Part shown: piece by piece, positions 25,601 through 35,864 of the stretch
How the letters are laid out: every line of letters begins with the position of its first letter
Numbering within the stretch: position 1 is the stretch's first letter
Assembly: GCF_009870125.1 (NCBI RefSeq)
Contig: NC_046683.1
Coordinates: 6,572,001-6,636,000, forward strand
Direction of reading: 5' to 3'
DNA: 64,000 nt
From: Drosophila pseudoobscura
Lineage: Eukaryota; Arthropoda; Insecta; Diptera; Drosophilidae
Position numbers and translations under genes: made by a program
The notes under the pieces: generated by a model
What the model was told of the DNA's origin: nothing
The model's database searches: none
Seen by the model: only the letters and a program-made list of their open reading frames with translations

Positions 25601-27667
25601 TGGGTATACAAATATCGGCCTGTAACTGAGTAAAGATATATTTTAGCAGGAAACGTTTAGATCGTACGGATACATATATTCGATATTTGGTATTGGGGGG
25701 GACTAGTTAAAGGGTATCTAAAGCTTCGAAGCCACCAACAAAGTCTTACCCTCTCGCTTGGTTTTTTTTCTGCCCTTGCCTGCTTAATGGCAGAGCGCGT
25801 GTGTCGTCCTTGTGGGCGCATCCTGTAGCCGAGGCGGTATCCAGGCGAGCGGCAGGCGGCGGCAGTGGCAGGCAAAGCAAGGGTTAGGCATTAAACGCTA
25901 AATCAGATAATGTTAGACAATTGAGCAGCGACGTCGCCCGCCCGAGCTGACATTAAAACAAAAGTCGCGCCGTGGCTTCGGCTTCGGCTGCGGATGAGGA
26001 CTCGACTTGGTCGCATGCAAATCAACCTGGGAAAGAAGTCGGAGTGGGAGTTGGGGACTGGTCTGGAAAAAAGGGTTAACTTTTCATAAAATACTGCATA
26101 TATTGACTCAAGTCATGTACACCACAGCGGGCCGGGACAACAGGACAACGGGGCTACAAGGACTCGACAAACTTCGATTACAAAAATTCGCATTATCCGA
26201 TTAAGCGGCGGGAAAGGACACGGACACGGACATGGACACGACAGAAGAGGACGGAGAGCACCGAGAGAACAGAGTGCAGAACGAGGAAGAAAAGAACTGA
26301 AAAGAAAATTTTAATTTTAAATTATTACCATTGCCCTGTCGTTGGGAGGGGGTCCGGGCGCGGGGGTTGGGGTCTGGGCTATGTTTTGGCTTTTGGGTTA
26401 GAAGGCGTTGCCCCTTACGCCCATCCCATTTGACCCTGGGCCTCGTCGCGACCGCACCGCTTTTTCCGGAAAGTATGCAGCATAAAAATAAAAAAAGAAA
26501 AGGGATTGAAAAACCTCAAGCCACCTGACCAAAATAATGAGAAAAACGCGTCGAGTAAATAAAAACGCGTGAGACACAACCGGAAGCGGACGGCGACGTC
26601 GGCGGTAACGGTGACCCTTTTTTCCGCCTCTTTGTCTATTTTCTTGTTGTTGTTTGCCAGTCGGCATCCGAACCCCTGAACACTGCTGATACCTTGGAAA
26701 TTAACGCGAGTAACTGTGTGGAAAATATGCCATGTCCGTGTCCGTGTCCGCTTCGTTTTCCGCGGGTTGCATGATTGTCTTAACTAGCCCTCCATTGATG
26801 GAAGCGTTCGATTAGATTAGCCGACTACAGTAGAGATCCCCGGAAAAGTGGGGGAGGAGATTTAGATGTATCAAAATGTCACCTCCCAGACGAGAGAAAG
26901 AAAGAACTTTTAAAAGTGGTGACCCCGACTTGTGGAAAGAAGTGAATGGTGAGCACTAAGCGTTACCTGTGACGACTTGCCTCTGATATCTGATGCTCTG
27001 CCTGTTTAAGTCTCAGTTTGGATCTGAATAGGCATTCAGTTCTGATCAAATTTCCAGTTAAGAGACTCGAAAATTCCTCAATCTGTAATCTTATATTCCT
27101 GTGATGCTGCGATTGCTCTCTGAGGAATGCCTATCGACCCTTTCCAGCACCAGCTTACAGCTAACCCCTTTCGAGTTTTCGGACTTTTAATAGAGTTTTC
27201 GAACTTTGAGCTAAGCCAACGAATGAGTTTACTTTGGACTCAGCCATCCTTTTGACTGACTTACGCTTGGCTTTCTTCCTTAACATTAACATCTACATAT
27301 TCCATCTACGACTGTGGTATCTCCTTCTTTCTCTTCGGACTGTCGTGCTCCGGCTTATTTCCTTCTACATGTCCTTTTCCTAGGTTACCTTTGTTCTTTT
27401 CTGGTTCCATTCTACTTCACTGCCTACAGATTTTTGCTGCTGCCTCGTCTTCCTTTCTCCATCACCAGATACATACATATGTATTCTTCTATTTCTTCAG
27501 ATTCTCCTACTCCTTCGTGTTCCTTTCTTATTCCCTTCTCAACTACTGCTGGATTCTTGTTCGTTTTTTGGGTTGGGTCGGTGTTCACTTTTGGTTTTGT
27601 GCATTTTTAATTATTGGCTTTTTTCTGAGACGCTTTAATTGTATTTGCTTAGCATTTTGGCCAAAGT

Positions 27668-27692
27668 GCACACACACACACACACACACACA
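27668..27692. repeat. CA dinucleotide microsatellite
   Basis: A perfect or near-perfect CA run of about twelve units. Other single microsatellites of this class are at 38941-38957, 40067-40092, 42177-42193 and 45271-45292. Confidence 0.95.
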
Positions 27693-29891
27693 TACACAGT
27701 GGAAAGCCCGCCTTTCGCCTGACTACGCCCCTGCCACTGGCTCTGTTCGCATTTAAATTGCATGGAATTTGCAAACTGAAATTAAAATAGTTAATGATTT
27801 TTTGGTCAGGCGACTTAAGTGGCGACTCAATTGGTCACCAGGAGGAGGGGTGCGGAGTGGAGTGGAGTGGAGCAGGAGTCCTGTCCCAGGACCCTTGCCT
27901 GAGTAATTGAAAAAGCATCGTCAGTGCGGTGGTGATGGTGTAGACGGAGGCGATGGCGGAGGCCATCTAGGGGGTTCGCCAAAAGACAAATAGAGAGCGA
28001 ACAAGTGTAGTGCAAACTTTTGCGGCGACAACCCTGGTCCAGAGGCAACTCTGCCCTACCACCACACACTACCAACACCCCAGAGTTTCCCCACAACCAA
28101 ACCCCCACCCCCACCCCCTTGGCATTGCATGTAAATGTTGTAAAAGTTTTTACGATTTGCCAAACTATAAAAAGGGAAAGGCGGTGGCGCGTGAGTCGGT
28201 GGGGCGGACTCTCGGTCTGTTGGTCCACTTGGATATACTTGCAATATAATAAACTAAGTAATTACATATGTGTGCGTGTGTGGGCAGGGCGTGGGGCGTG
28301 GGCAGCGGCTGGGGGAAGAACTATTTGAATTCGCCCATAAAACAGGGACGAGTGCAAAAAGTGCGCCCAAATTACCTTGACATGTGAGCTGGTGGTCCCC
28401 CCGATGACGTTCCCCAGTTGCCCTTCACTTTTTATGACAATTTCACTTTCAACAGAGCCCCCCACCATCAACAGAAGCGGGGGAGGTCCTTGCGTGTGTG
28501 ACCATTTTATAGGCATTTGTCATTAGGACCCCACCCCACACCCCGCAGCAATGCCGGTGGGTCGTCAAGGCGGTGCCGTTTACAGCCCAGCGCTGAATGA
28601 CACTAAAACGTAGCCACAGTGGTATCCATAAACTTCCATAATCGTAAATATAGATTTGTGGTACACGTCGACCACCCACTCCCCCCCCAGATACACTTAT
28701 GCTCTCGTAGTCCACTGCGTTCTACATTGAAACTAAATTAAATTTTCCATTCGGAAACGATCGAGATTTAATAGTAAGAGAATACAGTAAAAAGACGTAA
28801 GAAAACAGAGACAATCAGAGGGAAACAGAACGAGAATGGTTGGCATTTGATATCGAGGAACTGATTTCTGGAAATGATGTTGTTCCCAAATGCCTGTTGC
28901 ACTTTGCCTTTAAATGAAGGACAGATACAGATACAGACAGAAAGCAATAGAGAGGAGAAAAAGGACACAAAGGACTAAAGACTTTGTCTCTGGCATATTT
29001 TTCGTCTAATGACACTTTTAACAGCTGTTGGATTTCCCTGGAAAATGCGACTTGCTCTCTGCCACTCAGCGCAAGATGTAGAGAGATATGGAGACGGAGA
29101 GTTAAAGCACGAGTTGGGAGAAGGAGAAAGTGAAAATGGGGGCAGGATTAGAGACCTCCTTCCCTTCCACTCGCCCCGCCCCTCCTCCTCATCCTCCTCG
29201 CACATATTTGAAGACATAAATAAATGTCAAAAAATGCAGATTACTTATTAACCCCTGTGGCGTGCCACAAAAACTCTGCTCCTGCTCCTGAGTCTGCCTG
29301 TGCCTTAGCCGCGATATTATTCATTAATACAAAACTCTGGGAAGAACACCACCACCCCTCCAATCCACCCATTTAAACATCCACCCACCCCCCTGGCTGG
29401 TGGCGATGGCCCCCACGCGGCGCTTTTGCCACCTTTGGAACGAACGAACGAACAAACGGCCCAATGGATGGAGAAAATTATTAGCTCTTTGGTAATATTT
29501 TCTTGCATAAATTTTTGAATAATTTTGTTTTTTTTCGCGCTCACTCTCTCTCTCTTTCTCTCTCTTGCTCCCTCATTCTCTTTCACTCTGCTGTGGTTGT
29601 ATCTGTGTGGCATCTTTGGGTAACGCTTTATTTTCAATTTAACCCTCATTTTTGTACGTATAGCTGCCTCCCATTGCCACCCACTCTGCCGTCCTCACAC
29701 CGCCCACTCTCCTTGTGGATTTCACCTTTTTTGTGTATGTGGGTCCGCTCGGCTCTCCGTTCCGCACTGTCTTTCGCGTGTGGCATAAAAATTGAATCCT
29801 AATCCATGAATATAGATGATTATTATATGCCCCGCAGTTGGCCCCGCTCTCCACGAACCAACCAAACAGCGGGATGGCAGCCATTAGAATA

Positions 29892-29911
29892 CTGCTGCTG
29901 CTGCTGCTGCT
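29892..29911. repeat. CTG trinucleotide repeat
   Basis: Six to seven CTG units. A similar imperfect CTG tract, with an adjoining CGT tract, lies at 61906-61982. Confidence 0.9.
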
Positions 29912-30585
29912 TTTCCTTTAGGTCTGGTCTGGTCTCGTTTGGTTTGGTCTGTTGGATATCTCTCCTTCTCGCTGTGGTGTTTGGAAAATTTCCTTTGTTT
30001 TGCATTTTGCATCAATCCACAGAACCACTCCGTCGAACCACTGGTCCTCCACCTCCACCTCCGCCTCCGCCCCATTTGCCCGTGCAACTACCGAGCCCCG
30101 AAATGAGAACGCCGCCAAAGTTGTCGTAAAATTTTGTTATGACTTTTTTCTTATTGCCGAACGCATTCGAAATGTTGCTCTAGGGGGTGGGATGGGGATG
30201 CTGATGGGTGGGGGATTCTTAAGATACTTCCTGCTGGTATTTAAAGTTGTAAAAATTGATGGGATCTTGGCCTCCGGATGTTGCCTACAATATTTCAGTT
30301 GGACTTTCCTTTTTTTCGGTCAGAAATTTTCATTCTTCTGCTTCTTTGGGAACGGGCTCTGATCCGAGGGGGGTCTAGGGAGAGAAAACAAAAAAACATG
30401 ATTTTTTTTCAGCTATGGCTCCTAAATGTATGCTGCAAACATTGATTGTAGGGAAATATTTCCTCTCTTTCAGAGAGCCCTAGAATATTTATTAGCCTCA
30501 TGGAAATATAATTCGATTTTCCATTATAAAACTGGGACACAACCCCTTGTGTTTTGGTACAACATTTCCTCTGTGTTCTAGTGTG

Positions 30586-30591
30586 TTTATT
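30586..30591 (-). terminator. Poly(A) signal AATAAA next to the 30.6 kb candidate
   Basis: On the minus strand AATAAA begins immediately after the TAG stop at 30592-30594. The distance is unusually short, but the hexamer is exact. Confidence 0.4.
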
Positions 30592-30854
30592 CTACCACGC
30601 AAGATGCCTAGAAGATGGTAGGTATTGGAACCGAAATCCAAGTTCCATATCGACGATAAATGCAGGAAGGTAGAGGGTGGTATTACCACAGGAAAAATGA
30701 TACAAGTGCACCCAGTATACTCCTTCCAGCATATAGTATTCCATTCCGAATTTACCCACCGATCCGTTCACTGCAAGCATAAATAAATAAATTATTAGAA
30801 AATTAACAATTTTTGCAATTAAAACTACAAAACTAATTTACAAATGCATTGCAT
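30592..30854 (-). CDS. Candidate two-exon small protein, unknown
   Basis: The last exon is 30592-30770, preceded by an intron at 30771-30841 (71 nt) with donor GTAAAT, a perfect branch-like TTCTAAT and acceptor TTGCAG. A 13-nt first exon from ATG 30852-30854 joins in phase 1 and gives 63 aa. The product has an aromatic-rich middle (KFGMEYYMLEGVYWVHLYHF), then CGNTTLYLPAFIVDMELGF and a basic end. It may have one weak membrane-associated segment. AATAAA directly follows the stop. The intron is convincing. The tiny first exon is less so: the frame also stays open upstream of the ATG into C-rich filler, and a more distant first exon is possible. There is no clear similarity to the four-helix family. 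Function unknown. Confidence 0.4.
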
Positions 30855-32841
30855 TTCGGTCGCATCGGGGTGTGGGGTGCGGGGTGCGTGGTGTTGCACG
30901 GAGGCTGAGGTGAGCTTAACGAGCAAATAATAATGACCGCGGCATTTGTAATAACAATAATGAAAAGCCATTTGGCCATTTGGTCATTTAGCCATTTTGG
31001 CAGGGACTACCGGACCATTGGCTGGGACTGGGACTGGGACTGGGACTGACACTGGCCTGGATGGTTGGTTCGCTGGTTCGCTGTTTCACTGTTTTGCTGC
31101 GAACCAAACAACAACATGGCTATAACAATTAATTAACAAATAAAATGTCAATTAATTTTACAAACACAGCGGCAGCGTATGCCGCCCGCCCGTACACCAA
31201 TGCGAAAAAATAAATGTGTATAAATACAAAACCATATATATAACAATAAAATTTACAACGAATGCGAATCACACACAAACACACACAGTCCCATACAGAA
31301 AATAAACCATCCGCCCCAGAGAGCCAGGTTCCGCAAGCAGCGCGAATTTTCTCATTTATTTATGATTTCAATTTCAATATTAAAGGTGTGTGTGCGTGGG
31401 TCGTCCGTGGGTCGTGTGGTCCGCGGATTGGGGCTGAAATTTAAATAAGTTGGCTGGCGGTGAAAGCATTTTTTGGTATTTTAAATATTTAATTGAATGA
31501 TAAATAAATGCAAGCCTTTGACCCCCTCCATGCAGCGACAGCAACGACAAAGCGAGATCCGCAATTGATGCGCACAATCAGCAGAAAGATATACACTCGC
31601 GGAAGAGTTCAGGGGAGAAATCCATTGCGGGGAGAGGAGCAGAACTGAAGTGAATCTAGAGAAGAAAGGCCAGAGCTGTGAACAAATAAATGGAATGCAG
31701 GTAGAGGTGGAAAATGCCCATGAACCAATGGCTGCGGCGCAGGCATATAAATATTTATGCACCACTCTATCGATGGCTCCATCGATGGGTACATCCAGTT
31801 ATGGACCGATATGACATTGCTGTTTCTCATCTAGGTTCCAGAAGACCCTGTTAGTAATCGTTATCTTCAGGATATTACAATGCATATATACTACTATATC
31901 AGAAACTGACTGAAAGATAAACGTATAACTCCCCGTTCGTTTCGGGGATTGAATAAGTGGGCACTTGAGTGCCACTTGAGCTTTGCAGGGTATGCTGCTG
32001 TCGCCTCCTTAGGTGGATAGGTCACACAGGCGTTCACTCGAACACGGACCATTTACCATTCGCCGCCATTTTGTTTGGCCGCAGACGCAAAATGCAATTT
32101 AATTATTACATTTGGACTTTTTGTCCTCTGCTCTGCCACGTCCGTCCTGTCCCACTTCGGTTTGGTGTGGTTTTTGGTGCCTGGTGGCTAGCGGCTGGTA
32201 GCGACTCTTCTCCACATATTTATTTACTTATTTATTTAAACATTTATTTATCGTATTTACTTGCGTTTCATTTGCCATTCATTCCCCAGAGTGAGCAAAG
32301 GCACGAATGACGAAGGATTGTGGCGCTAGCGATGGCGATGGCAAGGGCCTATTTCCGTTTGCAATCATTGGAACGGAACTTTCCATTCGGACGAAATTTA
32401 CATTTCAACTTCATCTGCATCTTCATTCCTTTGTGTATCTGTTTGCGTCTGTTGCATATTTTCTTTTATTGCTTTTATTATATTCGCCTTTTGACTATTT
32501 CCCGACGCCGCCCCACAGCTCCATGGGCGCCGCAGAACTAATCAAACTTTATCTTTTTTAATATCTACTAGTGGGTGCTTTAGGTCGCTCCGAGGAGAGG
32601 TGGATTCCACTATGATAATTTACAGGAAGAGCTAAGCAAATATGTATGCTAGATGAGCTGTGAGGAGTGCAAGGACATGAATTTCAAGGGAGTCTTTCGA
32701 TGGAAAATAGTCTCCAATTACGACTGTGAGACACGGTACCATGATCAGCAATCATTCCGTCATCCGTTCATCTGTCAGTCGGGTCTCTCACATTATTCGT
32801 TCGATTCGATTCATATACTGAAAAATATACAAATTTCAAAT
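30855..32841. other. Filler upstream of copy C, no supported gene
   Basis: Contains a GGGACT repeat at about 31021-31050, TTTAT-rich pieces near 32218-32255, and AT-rich island sequence at 31740-31930. A 73-codon minus-strand ATG frame at 31609-31830 exists but has no splice or 3' signal. The last 190 bases before 32842 are open in the frame of copy C, so an upstream ATG at 32653 cannot be excluded. A TCAGTCGG initiator-like site is near 32775. Confidence 0.4.
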
Positions 32842-33339
32842 ATGTCAAGTGCATTCCAAAAGCTATCAAAGGTCTTGGCATTCTGCCTCGCCAACCTCCT
32901 ATTTGGTTGGTACCTCTGGCCGATGGTTTTGTCAGACATCCCCGTTTGGACAAACAACGAAATCTACCTCAATTTGCTCGTTTACCTGCACCAGCTAACA
33001 GTTTTTTGGTACGGCCTTCTGGTACTCTCCGAATGTGCCTTGGTAAGTCGTATCGTGTTGTATGGGATATCCAACCAACCAGGGATCTACTTGCAGGAAG
33101 ACTTGGTTTTGATAACGCTCATCATTTTGACAGATATTGTTCACATTTCGCTGAGCGGCGCCTTTCTGGTGCACTCTGCCATTGGCGGTGGTGGCGATTT
33201 TCGACTCAGTATCGTCGCTCTCTTGGATATGTGTATGTATCTTCTGAATTCCTTGTAAATTCACTGAAATTCTTATTAATTTCTTTCACCAGCTCTCAGC
33301 TTCTTCTGCTCGATTCGCTGGCCGTTTGTTGTTGCATAA
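32842..33339 (+). CDS. Small four-helix membrane protein, family copy C (three exons)
   Basis: Exons 32842-33042, 33097-33232 and 33293-33339 give 127 aa. Intron 1 (54 nt, phase 0, GTAAGT..TTGCAG) and intron 2 (60 nt, phase 1, GTATGT..CACCAG) match copies A and B. Exon 2 is 136 nt, exactly as in copy A, and begins with Glu in all three copies. Hydrophobic segments lie at about residues 11-30, 42-63, 69-95 and 104-122. The tenth residue of exon 3 is Trp, as in copy A, which favours the phase-1 donor over an overlapping phase-2 donor two bases earlier. The start aligns with copy A (NLLF motif in helix 1). An in-frame ATG at 32653 would add 63 aa. AATAAA lies 29 bases after the stop. Intron 1 has no stop and keeps frame. 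Multi-pass membrane protein of unknown role. Confidence 0.72.
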
Positions 33340-33368
33340 TTGATCAATGAATTTTATGCAACGATGGC

Positions 33369-33374
33369 AATAAA
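33369..33374 (+). terminator. Poly(A) signal AATAAA of copy C
   Basis: An exact AATAAA starts 29 bases after the TAA at 33337-33339, the expected position for a compact Drosophila gene. Confidence 0.65.
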
Positions 33375-33907
33375 TTAATAAGTTTATATAGTTTTTTGAA
33401 CCGTACAAGGGGGTCGGCTGAATGCACTGCCAGGCGACTCTGGGGCTGTGGTTTCACCTCAGGCGGTTTTACCTCCTCAGCGGTACCAAAACCTTTACAT
33501 AACATCAAGTGCAGTTCACACATTTCTACTGCAGAGTCGCCTTTTGTCCCTCGGACATCCTTCTGACCCAATTAATAGCTTAATTCCAATCCGCACTTCA
33601 TCTGCAGTCATCTAACCTCAAAGAGAAGTTCCTCAGCCGAAGGGTGGTATGTGGTCTTATTTTAAGTTCCAACCACAACAAATGTGCATACATATGACCC
33701 CAGCCTGGATTCAGCCTGGATCCAAAGTGCAAGTGATGCCTCATCTTTTCAGCAGGATTACACATAAACATATATTCTAGATTGAGCAAAAAAATACAAA
33801 ATACACAAAAAGGATACACTTAGCAATAGGAAGTTTCGCATGGAACGTGTCGTGCCGGGTGTGGACTGGGATTGGGACTGGGACTGGGCGTAAGGTCGGA
33901 ACGCTCC
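33375..33907. other. Spacer between copy C and the secreted peptide gene
   Basis: Part of this is probably the 3' UTR of the minus-strand gene at 33908-34184. Two minus-strand frames (33344-33571 and 33598-33771) have non-repetitive residues, and the second starts with an ATG, but neither has a consistent splice partner. I leave them uncalled. GGGACT-type repeats occur at about 33866-33886. Confidence 0.35.
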
Positions 33908-34184
33908 TCATCCCGATGAAGCGGTTGTCGAGGGCGGGGGTCCACAGCGTCCGCCCGGTCCGCCTGGCGGGCGTCCCGATGGCGGGGGTCCAGATGGCGG
34001 CGGGCCACTGGGTGGCGGTCCGCAGGGGCCACCCTGGGGATAAGCACTCTTAAAGAAAGCAAAAATATGAAAAGGAAGAGTTAGCGTTAGGCGAGTAGAG
34101 GGGTGGCTTGCGAGCACTCACCACAAGCGAACCGCACAGCAGCATCAGCAGCAGGCTGATAAGGTAATGACAGTTGAAATGCAT
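33908..34184 (-). CDS. Short secreted Pro/Gly-rich peptide (two exons)
   Basis: Exon 1 (34122-34184) encodes 21 residues, a classic signal peptide: a basic/aromatic start and a Leu-rich core (LLLMLLCG). The phase-0 intron (34049-34121, 73 nt, GTGAGT..TTTAAG) is followed by exon 2 (33908-34048). The 67-aa precursor continues with SAYPQGG, then three PPPSG units at residues 32-46, a Gly/Pro-rich stretch and a Ser/Thr tail. Two cysteines (30 and 56) flank the repeat and could pair. Exon 2 is very GC-rich compared with its surroundings. A TATA box lies about 35 bases upstream of an initiator-like TCAGTG, with a short leader. This is the architecture of Drosophila gland or seminal secreted peptides, but I cannot name the gene. 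The signal peptide breaking exactly at an intron is common in such genes. Confidence 0.78.
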
Positions 34185-34250
34185 CTTTCTGTTTGAGTGT
34201 CCGTTCTTGCCGTGGATCCACTGATGGCCAGACTGGCGGCGGACAGAGGC

Positions 34251-34257
34251 TTTTATA
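34251..34257 (-). promoter_or_regulatory. TATA box of the secreted peptide gene
   Basis: On the minus strand the sequence reads CTATAAAAGC. An initiator-like TCAGTG places a start near 34222, about 35 bases downstream, and the ATG follows about 38 bases further on. This is a clear compact promoter. Confidence 0.7.
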
Positions 34258-35459
34258 GCAACACCGATCGACCAGCGGAGCGTGTCTAATTGCCATCACC
34301 CATCAGCAGCCTCGCTCTAGGCCCAAAATAATGAGACTACTATTTTTAACTTTGGTGTGAAATTGGGGAAGCTGTTGCGTGTGTGGCAATTGTTGAACTG
34401 AAACTGTTGAGGCAATTATAACGTGGAAAAACAATCAGCAAATCTGTGTATATTAAATCATTATTGTTCAATTGGTGAATGATTCCGGCATATGACATTT
34501 GGGTCAATTAAAAACAAGTGAAAAGACCAGAGCAGCCATTGCTCCCTTCGGTGCATTTCATGAAACGTTTATAGCTACGCTGAAAAAGCCGCTGCCACAT
34601 GGCGTATGAGTAATAATCATCAAGAAAATGTAAGAAAATACTGCGGATGCGTAACTTTCGCTCATACCACACAAATTACCAGCCTTATCAACTGCCGGAA
34701 AAATTGTTGAGCAAGCAACGATGTCGAAACCCGTAGCCGTAGCCTGAGTTAAAACTGATGATGAAGTTGAAGCTGGAGAAACCTCTGCTGGAATTTCACA
34801 CCTTACTGCCTTCCATCTGGCGGGGTCCTAAAACAATTAGCGATTGTTTCGCGCAGCCCCACCCATACGCCTACCCACATACCGAGACCCATGCCCAGCG
34901 CCGACTGAAATTCAAGCCCCTAGCGATGACTTCGTGGGCGGTAATTGGTGGTGCTTGTTCCAATGGTTTGTGTCCTCGCTAGCCGCTGCCGTTTTTTCGG
35001 CAGCGTCTGGCGGGCGAATGCATTTTGGCTCGGATTGCATATTCATGGTGCCTTCATGTTGTTGGTCTGCCATGTTCATGTTCATGTTCCAGCTCTGGCT
35101 CCGTCTCCGTCTCTGACTCCGAGTGAGTCTCGTTGTCAGTCCCGGGCTCGGGCTCAGGCTCGGGCTCCGGCTCCGGCTCGACTTGGCTGGGGTTAAGCCC
35201 ACCTAGACCAGGTTGCTTGTTGGCTTCTTGGTTGGCCATAAAACCAAAATAATAGCCGCATAACATTTTATCTACCGCAGTAATAAATATTCAGTTAATT
35301 ATAGAGAGCCAGAGCAAGAGCGAGCCAGCGAGAGCAGTCTTATATGCAAATGTTTCTCGTAATAAAACACCGAAAACTTGTACCAAAAGAGAAACAGAGT
35401 TAGGCATCATCTAATACCCCCAGCAGAGAGAAAGATAAGGATAGAATAATGTATTAGAA
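34258..35459. other. Spacer: upstream region of the secreted gene and low-complexity DNA
   Basis: An AT-rich piece at 34310-34740 probably includes upstream control sequence for the gene at 34184. GC-rich GGCTCC/GGCTCG repeats lie at about 35095-35185 and give glutamate/serine or proline artefact frames on the minus strand. No gene seen. Confidence 0.4.
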
Positions 35460-35465
35460 TTTATT
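35460..35465 (-). terminator. Poly(A) signal AATAAA of the single-pass peptide gene
   Basis: An exact AATAAA on the minus strand starts 27 bases after the TAG at 35493-35495. Confidence 0.55.
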
Positions 35466-35492
35466 TCAGAACCACATCGTTCCTTATCTCGG

Positions 35493-35738
35493 CTATGAAT
35501 GCCAATGCACCGCTATCATAGTGGCGATAAGAACGATGAGAAGAATGACGATTATGTAGAATAACAAGCACATGGCTGCGATACTTCAGATGCTTGAGGA
35601 CAAATAATTCGACTGTCAGGAGTACAGAACGATGGTTCATCAACCGAAAATTTACGCTGCAGATCCAGTAAAAAATTCCCAGAGTTTGTTGAATGTTTGG
35701 AGATGTGAGAGCTGCCAAAGAATATGTGATACTGACAT
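35493..35738 (-). CDS. Single-pass membrane peptide, about 57 aa (two exons)
   Basis: Exon 1 (35656-35738) starts MSVSHILWQL and encodes 27 residues of amphipathic helix. A phase-2 intron (35584-35655, 72 nt, donor GTAAAT, acceptor CTGAAG) leads to exon 2 (35493-35583), whose frame gives a strongly hydrophobic single helix (LLFYIIVILLIVLIATMIAV) and the tail HWHS. The acceptor is the less common AAG type, as also used by the secreted gene at 34049. A 26-aa ORF starting at the ATG inside exon 2 would by itself be a lone transmembrane micropeptide. An alternative frame of 85 codons across the whole region exists but ends on the poly(A) signal and lacks a good start. The gene lies head to head with the gene at 35865, 126 bases apart. 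Topology suggests a small membrane peptide; function unknown. Confidence 0.48.
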
Positions 35739-35864
35739 TTAGAACTCGGCCTACAAGGAAAACGTTCCTTATTTTGCTGATATTATTGTATAAAAATACA
35801 GAGGAGCCCTCAACATAAAACTGTTCAAATCAATAAGTTAGAAAATCAATTTTCAAAGGAAGCA
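35739..35864. promoter_or_regulatory. 126-bp putative shared divergent promoter
   Basis: This AT-rich spacer separates two start codons pointing outwards, so both leaders and promoters must lie here or overlap the genes. No TATA box is obvious. It is an inference from gene arrangement. Confidence 0.35.

Larger units (their letters stand above)
14901..30585. other. 15.7-kb stretch dominated by microsatellites and low complexity
   Basis: No gene that I can support. Repeats are dense (several are listed separately), with G/C-rich pieces at 15100-16100, 19000-19500, 23200-24300 and 25000-25400. Small AT-rich islands at 21620-21980 and 26980-27300 hold no accepted exon. A 135-codon ATG frame at 24382-24789 and a 61-codon open piece at 18776-18960 were considered and rejected. 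A good donor-like GAAG|GTAAGC lies at about 22217-22223 (+) without a supported exon. Confidence 0.45.

Noticed and set aside
31609..31830. 73-codon minus-strand ATG frame
   Set aside because: Pro/Ser/Leu-rich, with no splice partner, no AATAAA and no link to the neighbouring 30.6 kb candidate.
33598..33771. 57-codon minus-strand ATG frame between copy C and the secreted gene
   Set aside because: Residues look mixed, but it may simply be 3' UTR of the secreted gene. Attempts to splice it to the neighbouring frame at 33344-33571 gave stops.
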